This document shows, one piece after another, positions 1 through 6,332 of a DNA stretch of 7,104 bases. The DNA is from an uncultured Ancrocorticia sp. GTDB lineage: Bacteria; Actinomycetota; Actinomycetes; Actinomycetales; Actinomycetaceae. Below the pieces are notes generated by a model. That model was not told where the DNA came from and ran no database searches. It saw nothing but the letters and a program-made list of their open reading frames with translations. The translations under genes and the position numbers were made by a program. Location: assembly GCA_905373325.1 (NCBI GenBank), contig CAJPTB010000094.1, positions 1 through 7,104 of the forward strand, given 5' to 3'. Position 1 is the stretch's first letter. Each line of letters starts with the position of its first letter.

Positions 1-54
1 GAACCCCGAATTGCGCGACCGTGGCGCCCACGGGGACCTCGACGACCGACGACG
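1..54 (-). repeat. Inverted copy of an internal DUF58 segment at the window edge
   Basis: Bases 1-54 are the exact reverse complement of 602-655; the match breaks at base 55 versus 601. It is visible in protein too: the frame read into the MoxR fragment begins TPNCATVAPTGTSTTDD, and the same string occurs in the antisense translation of the DUF58 gene near 605-654. A 54-bp perfect inverted match with 547 bp between the arms is not expected by chance. The segment does not look like MoxR protein, whereas everything after about base 48 does. I infer a chimeric join (template switching during amplification, or misassembly) rather than a natural element, because no transposon, terminal repeat or target duplication is seen. 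Confidence 0.93.
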
Positions 55-188
55 TCAAGGCCCTGGCCCACGTCGTGTGGGACCACAGGCTCGTTCTCGA
101 TCCGGACGCCGAGTTCGCGGGAGCGACCAGAGAGGCGGTCGTCGAGCGCGCCCTGGAAGAGGTGCCGGCGCCGACGCTGCGCAAATAG
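3..188 (+). CDS. moxR: MoxR-type AAA+ ATPase, C-terminal fragment (5' part replaced by a chimeric join)
   Basis: The open frame ends at a TAG at 186-188. From about base 48 it reads DDVKALAHVVWDHRLVLDPD and then AEFAGATREAVVERALEEVPAPTLRK. This resembles the C-terminal lid of MoxR ATPases, where a D-D-V-K-x-L-A helix leads to a VxxHRLVL segment, an acidic turn and a short helix ending in VPxP. MoxR proteins are cytoplasmic AAA+ chaperone-like ATPases, usually encoded next to DUF58 and transglutaminase-like membrane proteins and thought to act on their maturation or activation. The Walker A and B motifs lie outside the window. The first ~16 codons are not MoxR: they are translated from an inverted piece of the DUF58 gene, so the true protein resumes near codon 16-18. 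The stop is one base before the DUF58 ATG. Identification rests on about 45 residues plus context. Confidence 0.8.
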   Translation, partial: TPNCATVAPTGTSTTDDVKALAHVVWDHRLVLDPDAEFAGATREAVVERALEEVPAPTLRK

Positions 189-189
189 A

Positions 190-1491
190 ATGGCCTTTCT
201 GCACGTGAAGGAATCGGGGGCCCGCCGTCCCCTCAGGGCGGGCCCTTCCCGTCTGCGGCGCGCCGCCGCTTCCGCCGCGGACGCCGCGCGCCGGCTGGGC
301 GAGCGGGCATCCGCGCTGCCCGGACTCCGCCGCGCGATCCCCGTGCTCAGGGTCGTCACCGGTTTCGGCTGGGCCGTGCTCGTCTTGGCGATCCTCGCCT
401 GGCACTACGGCCGCCAGCGCCACTGGATGGAGCTCGTCTGCCTGGCCGTGCTCTTGGGCGTCGCGTGGATAGTCGCCGTGGCGTGGACGATAGGAAAGGT
501 CTCCTACAAGGTCGATCTGACGCTCGCCTCCAGCCGCGTCGTCTCGGGCGAAACCGCCGTCGGAGAGTTGACGGTCGCCAACACGGCGGCCCGTCCCTGT
601 CCGTCGTCGGTCGTCGAGGTCCCCGTGGGCGCCACGGTCGCGCAATTCGGGGTTCCGATCCTCTCGGGAGACCGCGCGTTCAACGAAATCTTCACGATTC
701 CGACGCATCGGCGGGGGGTGATCCCGGTCGGGCCGGTCAGATCCGTGCGCGGCGACGGGCTCGGCCTGCTGCGCCGCGAACAGGTGTGGGTGGAACGCCA
801 AGACCTCTACGTCCACCCCAAAACCGTCAACGTGGGCTCGTCTTCCATAGGGTTCATCCGCGACATCGAGGGCGCCGCGACCCACGACCTTTCCTCCAAC
901 GACGTCGCCTTCCACGCCCTGCGCGACTACATCCCGGGCGACGATCGGCGCAACGTCCACTGGAAGACGACTGCGCGCACGGGCAGGCTCATGGTCCGCC
1001 AATTCGAGGAGACCCGGAGGGCCCACCTGCTCATCGTCTTCGACGACGACGCCCGCTCCTGGGCCTCGGAAAGCGAGTACGAGCTCGGCGTCAGCGTGGC
1101 CGCCTCGATCGGGGCGGCGGTCCTGCGCGAGCGCAGGGAGCTGAGCTTCGTCAGCCAGCTCGGCCCGCTTCCGACCAGTTCGCCCAGGCCCTTCCTCGAC
1201 GGCCTGACCCTTCTGGACGCCCGCCCCGGCGTCGCCCGCCTGCGCGAGCTCGCCCGAGCCGCGACGGACAAGACCCCCAACGCCAGCGTCATCGCACTGG
1301 TCACGGGGTCCCTCGTCGACGTCGCCGAAATCCACAGCGGCTATGCGATCCTCCCCGTCAACGCCCGCACATTCGCGCTCCGGGCGGACGAGCAGGGCAA
1401 AACGGCGCGCTCGCTCATCGCGGGCCTGCCGCTGGTGACCGTCCCCAGGCTGGACGACCTGCCCCTGGCGCTGCGCAAGGCGGTGGCCTGA
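190..1491 (+). CDS. DUF58 domain membrane protein
   Basis: A 433-residue protein. Residues 1-50 are a basic, Arg/Ala-rich cytoplasmic leader. Two membrane helices follow at about 53-71 and 81-100, then a predicted beta-rich region (about 105-235). The DUF58 signature is at 241-274: FHALRDYIPGDD, then NVHWKTTARTGRLMVRQFEE. The strand LIVFDDD (281-287) begins a von Willebrand A-like fold, as usual in this family. DUF58 proteins pair with MoxR ATPases; their biochemical role is not established, and in bifidobacteria the gene is part of the PFNA cluster. The ATG at 190 is one base after the moxR stop. The nearest purine-rich stretch (155-162) is 27 bases upstream, too far for a normal ribosome site, so translation is probably coupled to moxR. 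A GTG at 205 is a possible but less attractive start. Bases 602-655 recur inverted at the window edge. Confidence 0.93.
   Translation: MAFLHVKESGARRPLRAGPSRLRRAAASAADAARRLGERASALPGLRRAIPVLRVVTGFGWAVLVLAILAWHYGRQRHWMELVCLAVLLGVAWIVAVAWTIGKVSYKVDLTLASSRVVSGETAVGELTVANTAARPCPSSVVEVPVGATVAQFGVPILSGDRAFNEIFTIPTHRRGVIPVGPVRSVRGDGLGLLRREQVWVERQDLYVHPKTVNVGSSSIGFIRDIEGAATHDLSSNDVAFHALRDYIPGDDRRNVHWKTTARTGRLMVRQFEETRRAHLLIVFDDDARSWASESEYELGVSVAASIGAAVLRERRELSFVSQLGPLPTSSPRPFLDGLTLLDARPGVARLRELARAATDKTPNASVIALVTGSLVDVAEIHSGYAILPVNARTFALRADEQGKTARSLIAGLPLVTVPRLDDLPLALRKAVA
218..245 (+). other. GC-rich hairpin just inside the DUF58 gene
   Basis: A perfect 9-bp stem, GGGCCCGCC (218-226) with GGCGGGCCC (237-245), around a 10-base loop, starting 28 bases after the DUF58 start codon. 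A second stem, CGGCGCGC (256-263) with GCGCGCCG (286-293), follows at once. No T-run follows either, so this is not an intrinsic terminator. It could damp translation of DUF58 relative to MoxR or affect mRNA stability, but in DNA this GC-rich such stems also arise from codon choice alone. Confidence 0.4.
602..655 (+). repeat. Partner arm of the 54-bp inverted repeat (native copy)
   Basis: This is the native location of the sequence found inverted at 1-54. Here it lies in frame within the DUF58 gene, encoding about residues 138-155 (PSSVVEVPVGATVAQFGV) of the region between the membrane helices and the DUF58 core. The reading frame continues smoothly on both sides, so this copy is the original and the window-edge copy is the misplaced one. 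Confidence 0.93.
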
Positions 1492-3929
1492 TGCCCGCAA
1501 GCCGTCTGCGCTACATGGACCTCGGCGTCCTCGTCGTCATGCTCGTCGCCGCGAGCATGACGTGGGGGCCGGTTTTCGGCGACCTCAGCGGATACGTCGC
1601 CGCCGTCGGCGGCATCGCCGTGGGCGTGGCCGTCGCCTGGGCCGGCTACGCGGCCCGGCTCACGCCGTGGCTCACGGCCGTTTTCGGCGTCGCGTGCTAC
1701 CTGCTGTTCGGCGGGGCGATCGTTTTGCGGCCCGTGGCCGCCGCGGGCTGGCTGCCGAACTCCGAGGTTCTGCAGATGCTCATGGTGCAGACCATCAAGG
1801 GGTGGAAGGACCTCCTCACCCTCACTCCGCCCGCGGCGGCCTTCGTGGGGCCGACCGTCTTGCCCTACTTCGCGTGCCTTGTTGCGGCGCTCATATGCGG
1901 CTCGCTGGCGCTGCGCGCCTCACGCCCAGAGTGGGGCGTCATTCCCGTCGGGCTGGTCGTGATTCTGGGAATCCTCTTCGGCTCGAGGCAGGCGCCTCTG
2001 GCCCGGTGGATCGGAGTGACCGTAGGCCTGATCGGCCTCGTCTGGTGTTCGCGCGTCATCGAAAGGCGCAGAGTTGTGGCGGTCTCCGCCGCGGAGGCGG
2101 GGGAGAAGGCGAGCCGACGTCGCCGGAACGGGGCCTTTGCGCTCGCGGGGGCGGGCGCTGTGGCGGCGCTTGTGCTCGCTCCCGCGCTCACGGACTCGCA
2201 GGCGCGGTACGCCGTGCGCGACCACGTCGTCCCGCCGCTCAATGTGCGCGAGTATCCGTCGCCTCTGTCTGATTTCCGCTCGTACAACGACCAGCATGCG
2301 AGCGAGACCCTTTTCTCCGTCGGCGGGCTGAAGAAGGACGAGCGAGTGCGCCTGGCCACACTCGACGTCTACGACGGGATCGTCTACAACGTCTCGACCG
2401 ACCCGAAAAAGGGCTTCCGGCGGATCGGCCCGGAGGTCTCCCTCGAGAACCCGCCCGCCAAGTCCCGTCCCAGCAGGCTTTCGATTTCGGTGGGCAAGTA
2501 CTCGGGCGTATGGGTTCCGGGGGGAGGCCTTCTCACCCACCTGAAGTTTGCGGGCGATCGGGCGAAGAAGCTCCAAGACGACCTCTACTACTCTCCCTCC
2601 GAGCAGACGGCGCTGACCGTCACTCCCCTGAGAGAGGGGGACTCGTACAGGATCGTAGACCTCGTCCGGCCCGCCCCGTCGGACAGGCAGCTCGAAGGCC
2701 ACGCTTTCGGGGCGGTGCCGATGGAGGAGAATGCGAATGTGCCCAACGCCGTCGCCGCGAAGACCCAGAAGATCCTCAAGGGGACGATGAGCCCGATTCA
2801 GCAGGCCCGCGCAATCGAGCAGCACCTGAAGAACAACGGGTTCTACGCGGGCGGCGAGCAGTCTCCCTCGCGCCCGGGGCACAGGAATCAGAGGATCCAG
2901 GCTTTCTTGGAGGCCGAGTACATGCAGGGCGACGACGAGCAGTACGCCGTCGCCATGGCTCTCATGGCGAGGTCGGCGGGAATGCCCGCCCGCGTCGTCA
3001 TGGGCTTCTATCCCGACTCTCACAAGGACGGAACGATCAACATCAAGGGCCGCGACGCCCACGTGTGGGTCGAGATCAACTTCGACGGGTACGGGTGGGT
3101 GATGTTCGACCCGACTCCGCCGCGAGACAAGAAGCTGCAGACTCAAGAGCCCAAACCGAAGCCGAACCCCCGGCCCATCGTGATCCAGCCGCCCGATCCG
3201 CTCGATCAGCCGGTCGAGCTGACCCCCACCAACCAAAACGACGACGACCGCAAGAAGGACGAGGACGCAGGGGCTTCCCGCTGGCTCGTCTACATCGCGG
3301 CGGGGCTGGGCGTCACGCTGCTCGTCGTCGGCCCCTTCGTCGCGGTTTTGGCCGCGAAGGCGCTGCGGACTCGCAGGAGGCGGACGAAGGGCCGTCCCGA
3401 CGAGAGGGCTGCCGGAGCATGGGAGGACGTGCTCGACGTCGCCCGCGACGGGCGGATGACGGTCGACGCCCGGATGACCCGCAGCGAGCAGGCGTCCGCC
3501 GTGACGGACGCGGTCGCAAAGGCCCTTTCCGGGAAGAAGGCGCTCGCAGGGAAAAAGGCGCCCGCAGGGAAAAAGGCGCCCGCAGGGAAAACGGAGGCCG
3601 ATTCGGCGCCCATCGTAGAAACGGCCCGCCGGGCCGACGCCTCGGTTTTCGGAAGCGGTGATATTGGCGATACTTCTTTGACTGCGATGTGGCGAAGCGC
3701 GGAGGAGGCGAAGTCTGTCATCCGTCGAGCCTCGGCCAGAAGGTCGCGTTTTTCGTTGAAATCCTTTGGAGCGCGCCGCAAGTCGAAGCCTCCGCGGGCG
3801 GGCGGGGGCCGTCGCTGGAAGCGAGCGAAATCGTTCAAGGCGAGCGGTCCCCATGAACAGGGTGAGCGCGGATCCGCCGGGTCGGTATATCCTCCCAAGA
3901 GACCTAATGAAAAAAGAGGGAACTCATGA
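1491..3929 (+). CDS. Transglutaminase-like polytopic membrane protein (TGM), nucleophile Cys replaced by Asp
   Basis: An 812-residue protein. About seven N-terminal membrane helices (roughly 10-26, 33-55, 57-80, 122-143, 147-166, 170-188, 214-232) precede a large, probably extracytoplasmic part (233-596), one more helix (597-622) and a basic cytoplasmic tail (623-812). The transglutaminase-like core covers about 430-545. GDDEQYAVAMALMARS, then GMPARVVMGF (480-506), is the helix that carries the catalytic Cys in active members; D482 sits at that position. H524 (DAHVWVE) and D540 (FDPTPP) match the other triad residues. A Pro-rich stretch (553-580) links to the last helix, and AWEDVLDVARDGRMT to TRSEQA (643-668) resembles the cytoplasmic DUF4129-like end of this family. 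The role is probably envelope-related, with binding rather than crosslinking activity. The ATG at 1491 overlaps the DUF58 stop by one base (TGATG), with a modest AAGGCGG upstream at 1477-1483. The last ~110 residues (Lys repeats, then an Arg/Lys/Ser-rich end) are not recognised. Confidence 0.92.
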   Translation: MPASRLRYMDLGVLVVMLVAASMTWGPVFGDLSGYVAAVGGIAVGVAVAWAGYAARLTPWLTAVFGVACYLLFGGAIVLRPVAAAGWLPNSEVLQMLMVQTIKGWKDLLTLTPPAAAFVGPTVLPYFACLVAALICGSLALRASRPEWGVIPVGLVVILGILFGSRQAPLARWIGVTVGLIGLVWCSRVIERRRVVAVSAAEAGEKASRRRRNGAFALAGAGAVAALVLAPALTDSQARYAVRDHVVPPLNVREYPSPLSDFRSYNDQHASETLFSVGGLKKDERVRLATLDVYDGIVYNVSTDPKKGFRRIGPEVSLENPPAKSRPSRLSISVGKYSGVWVPGGGLLTHLKFAGDRAKKLQDDLYYSPSEQTALTVTPLREGDSYRIVDLVRPAPSDRQLEGHAFGAVPMEENANVPNAVAAKTQKILKGTMSPIQQARAIEQHLKNNGFYAGGEQSPSRPGHRNQRIQAFLEAEYMQGDDEQYAVAMALMARSAGMPARVVMGFYPDSHKDGTINIKGRDAHVWVEINFDGYGWVMFDPTPPRDKKLQTQEPKPKPNPRPIVIQPPDPLDQPVELTPTNQNDDDRKKDEDAGASRWLVYIAAGLGVTLLVVGPFVAVLAAKALRTRRRRTKGRPDERAAGAWEDVLDVARDGRMTVDARMTRSEQASAVTDAVAKALSGKKALAGKKAPAGKKAPAGKTEADSAPIVETARRADASVFGSGDIGDTSLTAMWRSAEEAKSVIRRASARRSRFSLKSFGARRKSKPPRAGGGRRWKRAKSFKASGPHEQGERGSAGSVYPPKRPNEKRGNS
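3531..3590 (+). repeat. 18-bp tandem repeats encoding Lys-rich GKKAPA units
   Basis: Three 18-bp units (3531-3548, 3549-3566, 3567-3584) plus the start of a fourth encode GKKALA, GKKAPA, GKKAPA and GK (residues 681-700) in the cytoplasmic tail of the transglutaminase-like protein. Units two and three are identical in DNA; unit one differs at two bases. Such Lys/Ala/Pro repeats are disordered and positively charged, resembling histone-H1-like tails that bind nucleic acid or acidic lipid. The DNA repeat is a likely site for gain or loss of units between strains. Confidence 0.9.
3916..3920 (+). promoter_or_regulatory. Ribosome binding site of the RDD-FHA gene
   Basis: GAGGG preceded by an A-run, five bases before the ATG at 3926, inside the last codons of the preceding gene. 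It sits in an AT-richer patch (about 3885-3945) that stands out from the surrounding GC-rich DNA and should keep the start codon unstructured. It supports the start at 3926 and suggests re-initiation at the four-base ATGA overlap. Confidence 0.8.
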
Positions 3930-5524
3930 GTAATGAGAGGGTGTTCTATCAGCCAGCGGGCAAGCGGCGTCGCACCACGTCGCGGATCCTCAGCCTTCTC
4001 ATCGTTGTGGCCGAGCTAGGAGCCTCGGCTCTACCGATAGTGGACGCGGATTTCCCGCCGCCTGGCGAAAAGCCGATGCCCTACGTCGCGTGCGTGGGGC
4101 TGATCGTCGTTTTCATCGCGGGCAACTGTTACTACGTCGCCAAAAAGGGGACTCTTCCGGGATTGACGTCTCTCGGCGTGGTGGCCGTCCGAATGAGGGA
4201 CGGAGGCAACGCCGGAGTGTTTGCAGTGCAGAAGTACGCCGTCGAGGCCGCCGTGACTTTGGCGACCCTCGTCGTCGGCCTCCCGTTCATCCTTCATTTC
4301 ACGAGCGACCGCTTCGGGCGCACGTGGTTCGACAGGATCGGAGGCATCATCTACGTCGACACGCGGCGCCCTATCGAGGACGACGACGAATTCGGCGTCC
4401 CTTCGGCCGCGAGCGCCCAGCTGGCGCAGTCGGCCGGATCGCCGATGGCCGCCCCTTTGCAGGGGTCTCCGTCGGGAATGTCGGCTGCCGAGCCGCCGGC
4501 CGATCCCTACGCGCAGGCGCCGGGGCTGGTCGGCCCGGGCTTCTCCAGGGTCGTCGACCAGCGGCAGGCTCCGCCGGCGGCGTACGGGCAATCCGCTTAC
4601 AGCGCGCCGGAAGCGGCATACGGGCAATCCGCTTACAGCGCGCCGGAAGCGGCGTACGGGCAGTCGGCCTACAGCGCGCCGGAAGCGGCATATGGGCAGT
4701 CGGCCTACAGCGCGCCGGAAGCGGCGTACGGGCAGTCGGCCTACAGCGCGCCGGAGGCGGCGTACGATCCGCGGTACGGGGCGCCCGCTGAGAGCGCTCC
4801 TTCGGTAGCCGCCGCCGACTACTCGGCGCCCGGCTATCCGGAGCCCAGCTATCCTGCCCCCGGCCATCCGGCGCCGGAGACGTCCCAATTTGCGCCTCAG
4901 AACCAGCCGCCGGATCCTGAGGAGGGCCGGGCGTCCAGGCGCGCCCGCAGCAACCGGGCGCAAGCTCAGGCTCGAATCGCCGAGCAGCTCGACGAGTACG
5001 GAATCTCTCCTGCCGCTGAGGCTTCTCCGCCCGCCTTGGACTCCTCTTCGCGCCAGTCGCGTTCGGCGCGCTCGCCTCGCCACGCGGTCTCTCCGCCCGT
5101 CGTTGGCAGCGCCGCCGAGGCTCCGGGGCCTGCCGGGCAGGGAGGCCGCGACGAAACCCGAATCATAGAGAGGGTTACGGGCAGCCGAGAGCCCGCCACC
5201 GTGCGTCTGATGTTCGACGACGGCGTGACCCACGTCCTCAGGGGAACCGTGGTGCTCGGAAGGAACCCCGTCGTCGACCCGTCGTGGCCCTCGGCCGTGC
5301 CGATGCCCGTGGCCGACCTGCAGAAATCGGTCTCCAAGACCCACGTCGCGCTCACCCTCATGCCGGGGGGCGTCAGGGTCGACGATCTCAGATCGACCAA
5401 CGGGACCATCGTCGTCTCTCCGGACGGCCAGCCGGTCCCCGTGCAGCCGAACCACCCCGTGCTCGCCACCGACGGCGCGAGCGTCGTCTTCGGCGGGCGC
5501 CGCGTGAGGGTGACGTTCCAGTGA
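3926..5524 (+). CDS. RDD-type membrane protein with repeat linker and C-terminal FHA domain
   Basis: A 532-residue protein in three parts. Residues 1-148 form an RDD-like membrane domain with three helices (about 20-40, 52-72, 105-124). The LPGLTSLGVVAVRM strand (77-90) and the closing WFDRIGGIIYVDTRR (134-148) fit the family, but the N-terminal helix lacks the usual Asp, so the RDD motif is incomplete. Residues 149-420 are a long, probably disordered linker rich in Ala, Pro, Ser and Tyr. It contains five AAYGQSAYSAPE repeats (218-277), a Pro/Tyr stretch (299-317) and a basic Arg/Ala segment (335-352). Residues about 424-531 are an FHA domain with the phosphothreonine-binding residues in place: GR (445-446), SKTH (470-473) and LRSTNGT (488-494). 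It likely tethers a phosphothreonine reader to the inner face of the membrane. D-E-T-R (409-412) just before the FHA domain is a candidate kinase site. The gene overlaps the neighbours by four bases on each side. Confidence 0.92.
   Translation: MSNERVFYQPAGKRRRTTSRILSLLIVVAELGASALPIVDADFPPPGEKPMPYVACVGLIVVFIAGNCYYVAKKGTLPGLTSLGVVAVRMRDGGNAGVFAVQKYAVEAAVTLATLVVGLPFILHFTSDRFGRTWFDRIGGIIYVDTRRPIEDDDEFGVPSAASAQLAQSAGSPMAAPLQGSPSGMSAAEPPADPYAQAPGLVGPGFSRVVDQRQAPPAAYGQSAYSAPEAAYGQSAYSAPEAAYGQSAYSAPEAAYGQSAYSAPEAAYGQSAYSAPEAAYDPRYGAPAESAPSVAAADYSAPGYPEPSYPAPGHPAPETSQFAPQNQPPDPEEGRASRRARSNRAQAQARIAEQLDEYGISPAAEASPPALDSSSRQSRSARSPRHAVSPPVVGSAAEAPGPAGQGGRDETRIIERVTGSREPATVRLMFDDGVTHVLRGTVVLGRNPVVDPSWPSAVPMPVADLQKSVSKTHVALTLMPGGVRVDDLRSTNGTIVVSPDGQPVPVQPNHPVLATDGASVVFGGRRVRVTFQ
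4577..4756 (+). repeat. Five tandem 36-bp repeats encoding AAYGQSAYSAPE
   Basis: Units start at 4577, 4613, 4649, 4685 and 4721 and encode the same 12 residues each time (218-277 of the RDD-FHA protein). A degenerate sixth unit (AAYDPRYGAP) follows. All base differences are at third codon positions: GCG/GCA, TAC/TAT, CAA/CAG, TCC/TCG, GCT/GCC, GAA/GAG. Units 1-2 share one set of codons (CAA TCC GCT) and units 3-5 another (CAG TCG GCC). The first codon pair alternates (GCGGCG, GCGGCA), which suggests duplication by two-unit blocks. The Tyr/Gln/Ser/Pro composition is typical of flexible, self-associating linkers. Confidence 0.97.
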
Positions 5525-6330
5525 GCCCTTACGCGTATGCCCGCTGCGGATTCGCCACGGACATAGGGATGCGGGAGCTGAACGAGGACTCCCTCTTCGC
5601 CTCCTCCCCTGTGTTCGTGGTGGCCGACGGGATGGGCGGGCACAGCGCCGGGGAGGTCGCCTCCCGCACGGCGGTGGACGCGTTCGCCTCGCTCGACGGC
5701 AGGGACTTTGTAAGCGCCGGCGAGCTCGAGGAGCGAATCGCCCTGGCGGCGAGGGCGGTGCGCGGCCTCGCCAGCGAGTCGGGGATCCCCGGAACCACCC
5801 TGACGGGCCTCGTCCTCGGCATTGAAGGAGGATTCCCTTACGCCCGCGTCTTCAACATCGGAGACTCCCGCACCTATCACCTGTCAGGAATGGCGTTCAT
5901 CCAGGTGACGAAAGACCATTCGGAGGTTCAAGAGCTCATTGACGCCGGAGTGGCCGAGGGGAACAACTGGGGCCGCAGGAACGTCATCACGCGCGCCCTC
6001 GGCGGACATTCGGGAAGCGACGTGGGCGCCGACGTCTTCCTTGTGCCCCTTTCGATGGGAGACCGTTTCGTCCTGTGCTCGGACGGCCTGAGCTCCGTCG
6101 TGTCGAACGAGAGGATCAGCGAGGTGGCGCGATACATGGAAGATCCGCAGGAGACCGCGCAAACGCTGGTCCAGAAGGCCTTGGGCGCCGGCGGCTCGGA
6201 CAACGTCACGGTGGTCGTCGTCGACATCGTGGATTGTGGTCCGCAGTTGCCAAGCGGCAATATTGAGGAAGAGACCGTTACTGCCGCTCGCCGCATTGTC
6301 GGCGACGACACCGTTCCCCGGAGGGGTTAG
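5521..6330 (+). CDS. PP2C-family serine/threonine protein phosphatase
   Basis: A 269-residue soluble protein that fills a single PP2C domain; it hydrolyses phosphoserine and phosphothreonine with two Mn/Mg ions. All expected motifs are present: NED (21-23), ADGMGGHSAGE (35-45), NIGDSRTY (112-119), KDHS (131-134), ITRALGG (156-162), CSDGLSS (186-192) and GGSDNVT (224-230). The metal-binding Asp residues D23, D36, D188 and D227 are intact, so it should be active. It has no membrane helix, unlike mycobacterial PstP, so it is probably cytoplasmic. The GTG start at 5521 overlaps the RDD-FHA stop by four bases (GTGA), with TGAGGG ten bases upstream; the frame is open further upstream but only through the FHA domain. 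The acidic tail has two E/D-x-T-V sites (EETV 250-253, DDTV 262-265), possibly phosphorylated. It likely opposes the Ser/Thr kinase expected in this locus and resets the FHA switches on either side. Confidence 0.97.
   Translation: MSPYAYARCGFATDIGMRELNEDSLFASSPVFVVADGMGGHSAGEVASRTAVDAFASLDGRDFVSAGELEERIALAARAVRGLASESGIPGTTLTGLVLGIEGGFPYARVFNIGDSRTYHLSGMAFIQVTKDHSEVQELIDAGVAEGNNWGRRNVITRALGGHSGSDVGADVFLVPLSMGDRFVLCSDGLSSVVSNERISEVARYMEDPQETAQTLVQKALGAGGSDNVTVVVVDIVDCGPQLPSGNIEEETVTAARRIVGDDTVPRRG
6320..6326 (+). promoter_or_regulatory. Strong ribosome binding site of the last gene
   Basis: GGAGGGG lies within the final codons of the phosphatase gene, six bases before the ATG at 6333. It is the closest match to the anti-Shine-Dalgarno sequence in the window, so this gene may be translated more strongly and more independently than the others. 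It fixes the start at 6333. Confidence 0.85.
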
Positions 6331-6332
6331 GA

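Noticed and set aside
1..54. Inverted repeat as the end of an insertion sequence or attachment site
   Set aside because: No transposase or integrase is present, and the partner copy is ordinary in-frame DUF58 coding sequence that continues on both sides.
465..1490. Upstream extension of the transglutaminase frame to an ATG at 465
   Set aside because: It would overlap the whole DUF58 gene out of frame and encodes shadow-like sequence; the ATG at 1491 directly precedes the first membrane helix and overlaps the DUF58 stop.
55..1500. 481-residue open frame on the minus strand
   Set aside because: It lies antisense to the well-supported DUF58 gene and its Arg/Gly/Asp-rich translation is typical of a shadow frame in high-G+C DNA; no domain is recognisable.
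1920..3854. 644-residue open frame on the minus strand
   Set aside because: It is antisense to the transglutaminase-like gene, its translation is low in pattern and rich in Arg/Gly/Asp, and it has no ribosome site or plausible family.
3860..3900. Possible internal promoter around TATAT (3886-3890)
   Set aside because: No acceptable -35 element lies 16-19 bases upstream, and the patch is explained by the ribosome site and start region of the next gene.
4577..4756. CRISPR-like appearance of regularly spaced 36-bp units
   Set aside because: The units abut without spacers, are in frame and encode an identical protein repeat, so this is a coding tandem repeat.
4031..5455. 474-residue open frame on the minus strand
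   Set aside because: It is antisense to the RDD-FHA gene; its apparent repeats are just the complement of the 36-bp repeat.
5284..5520. Upstream start for the phosphatase at 5284
   Set aside because: It would read through the FHA domain out of frame; the GTG at 5521 gives the expected PP2C N-terminus and a four-base stop/start overlap.
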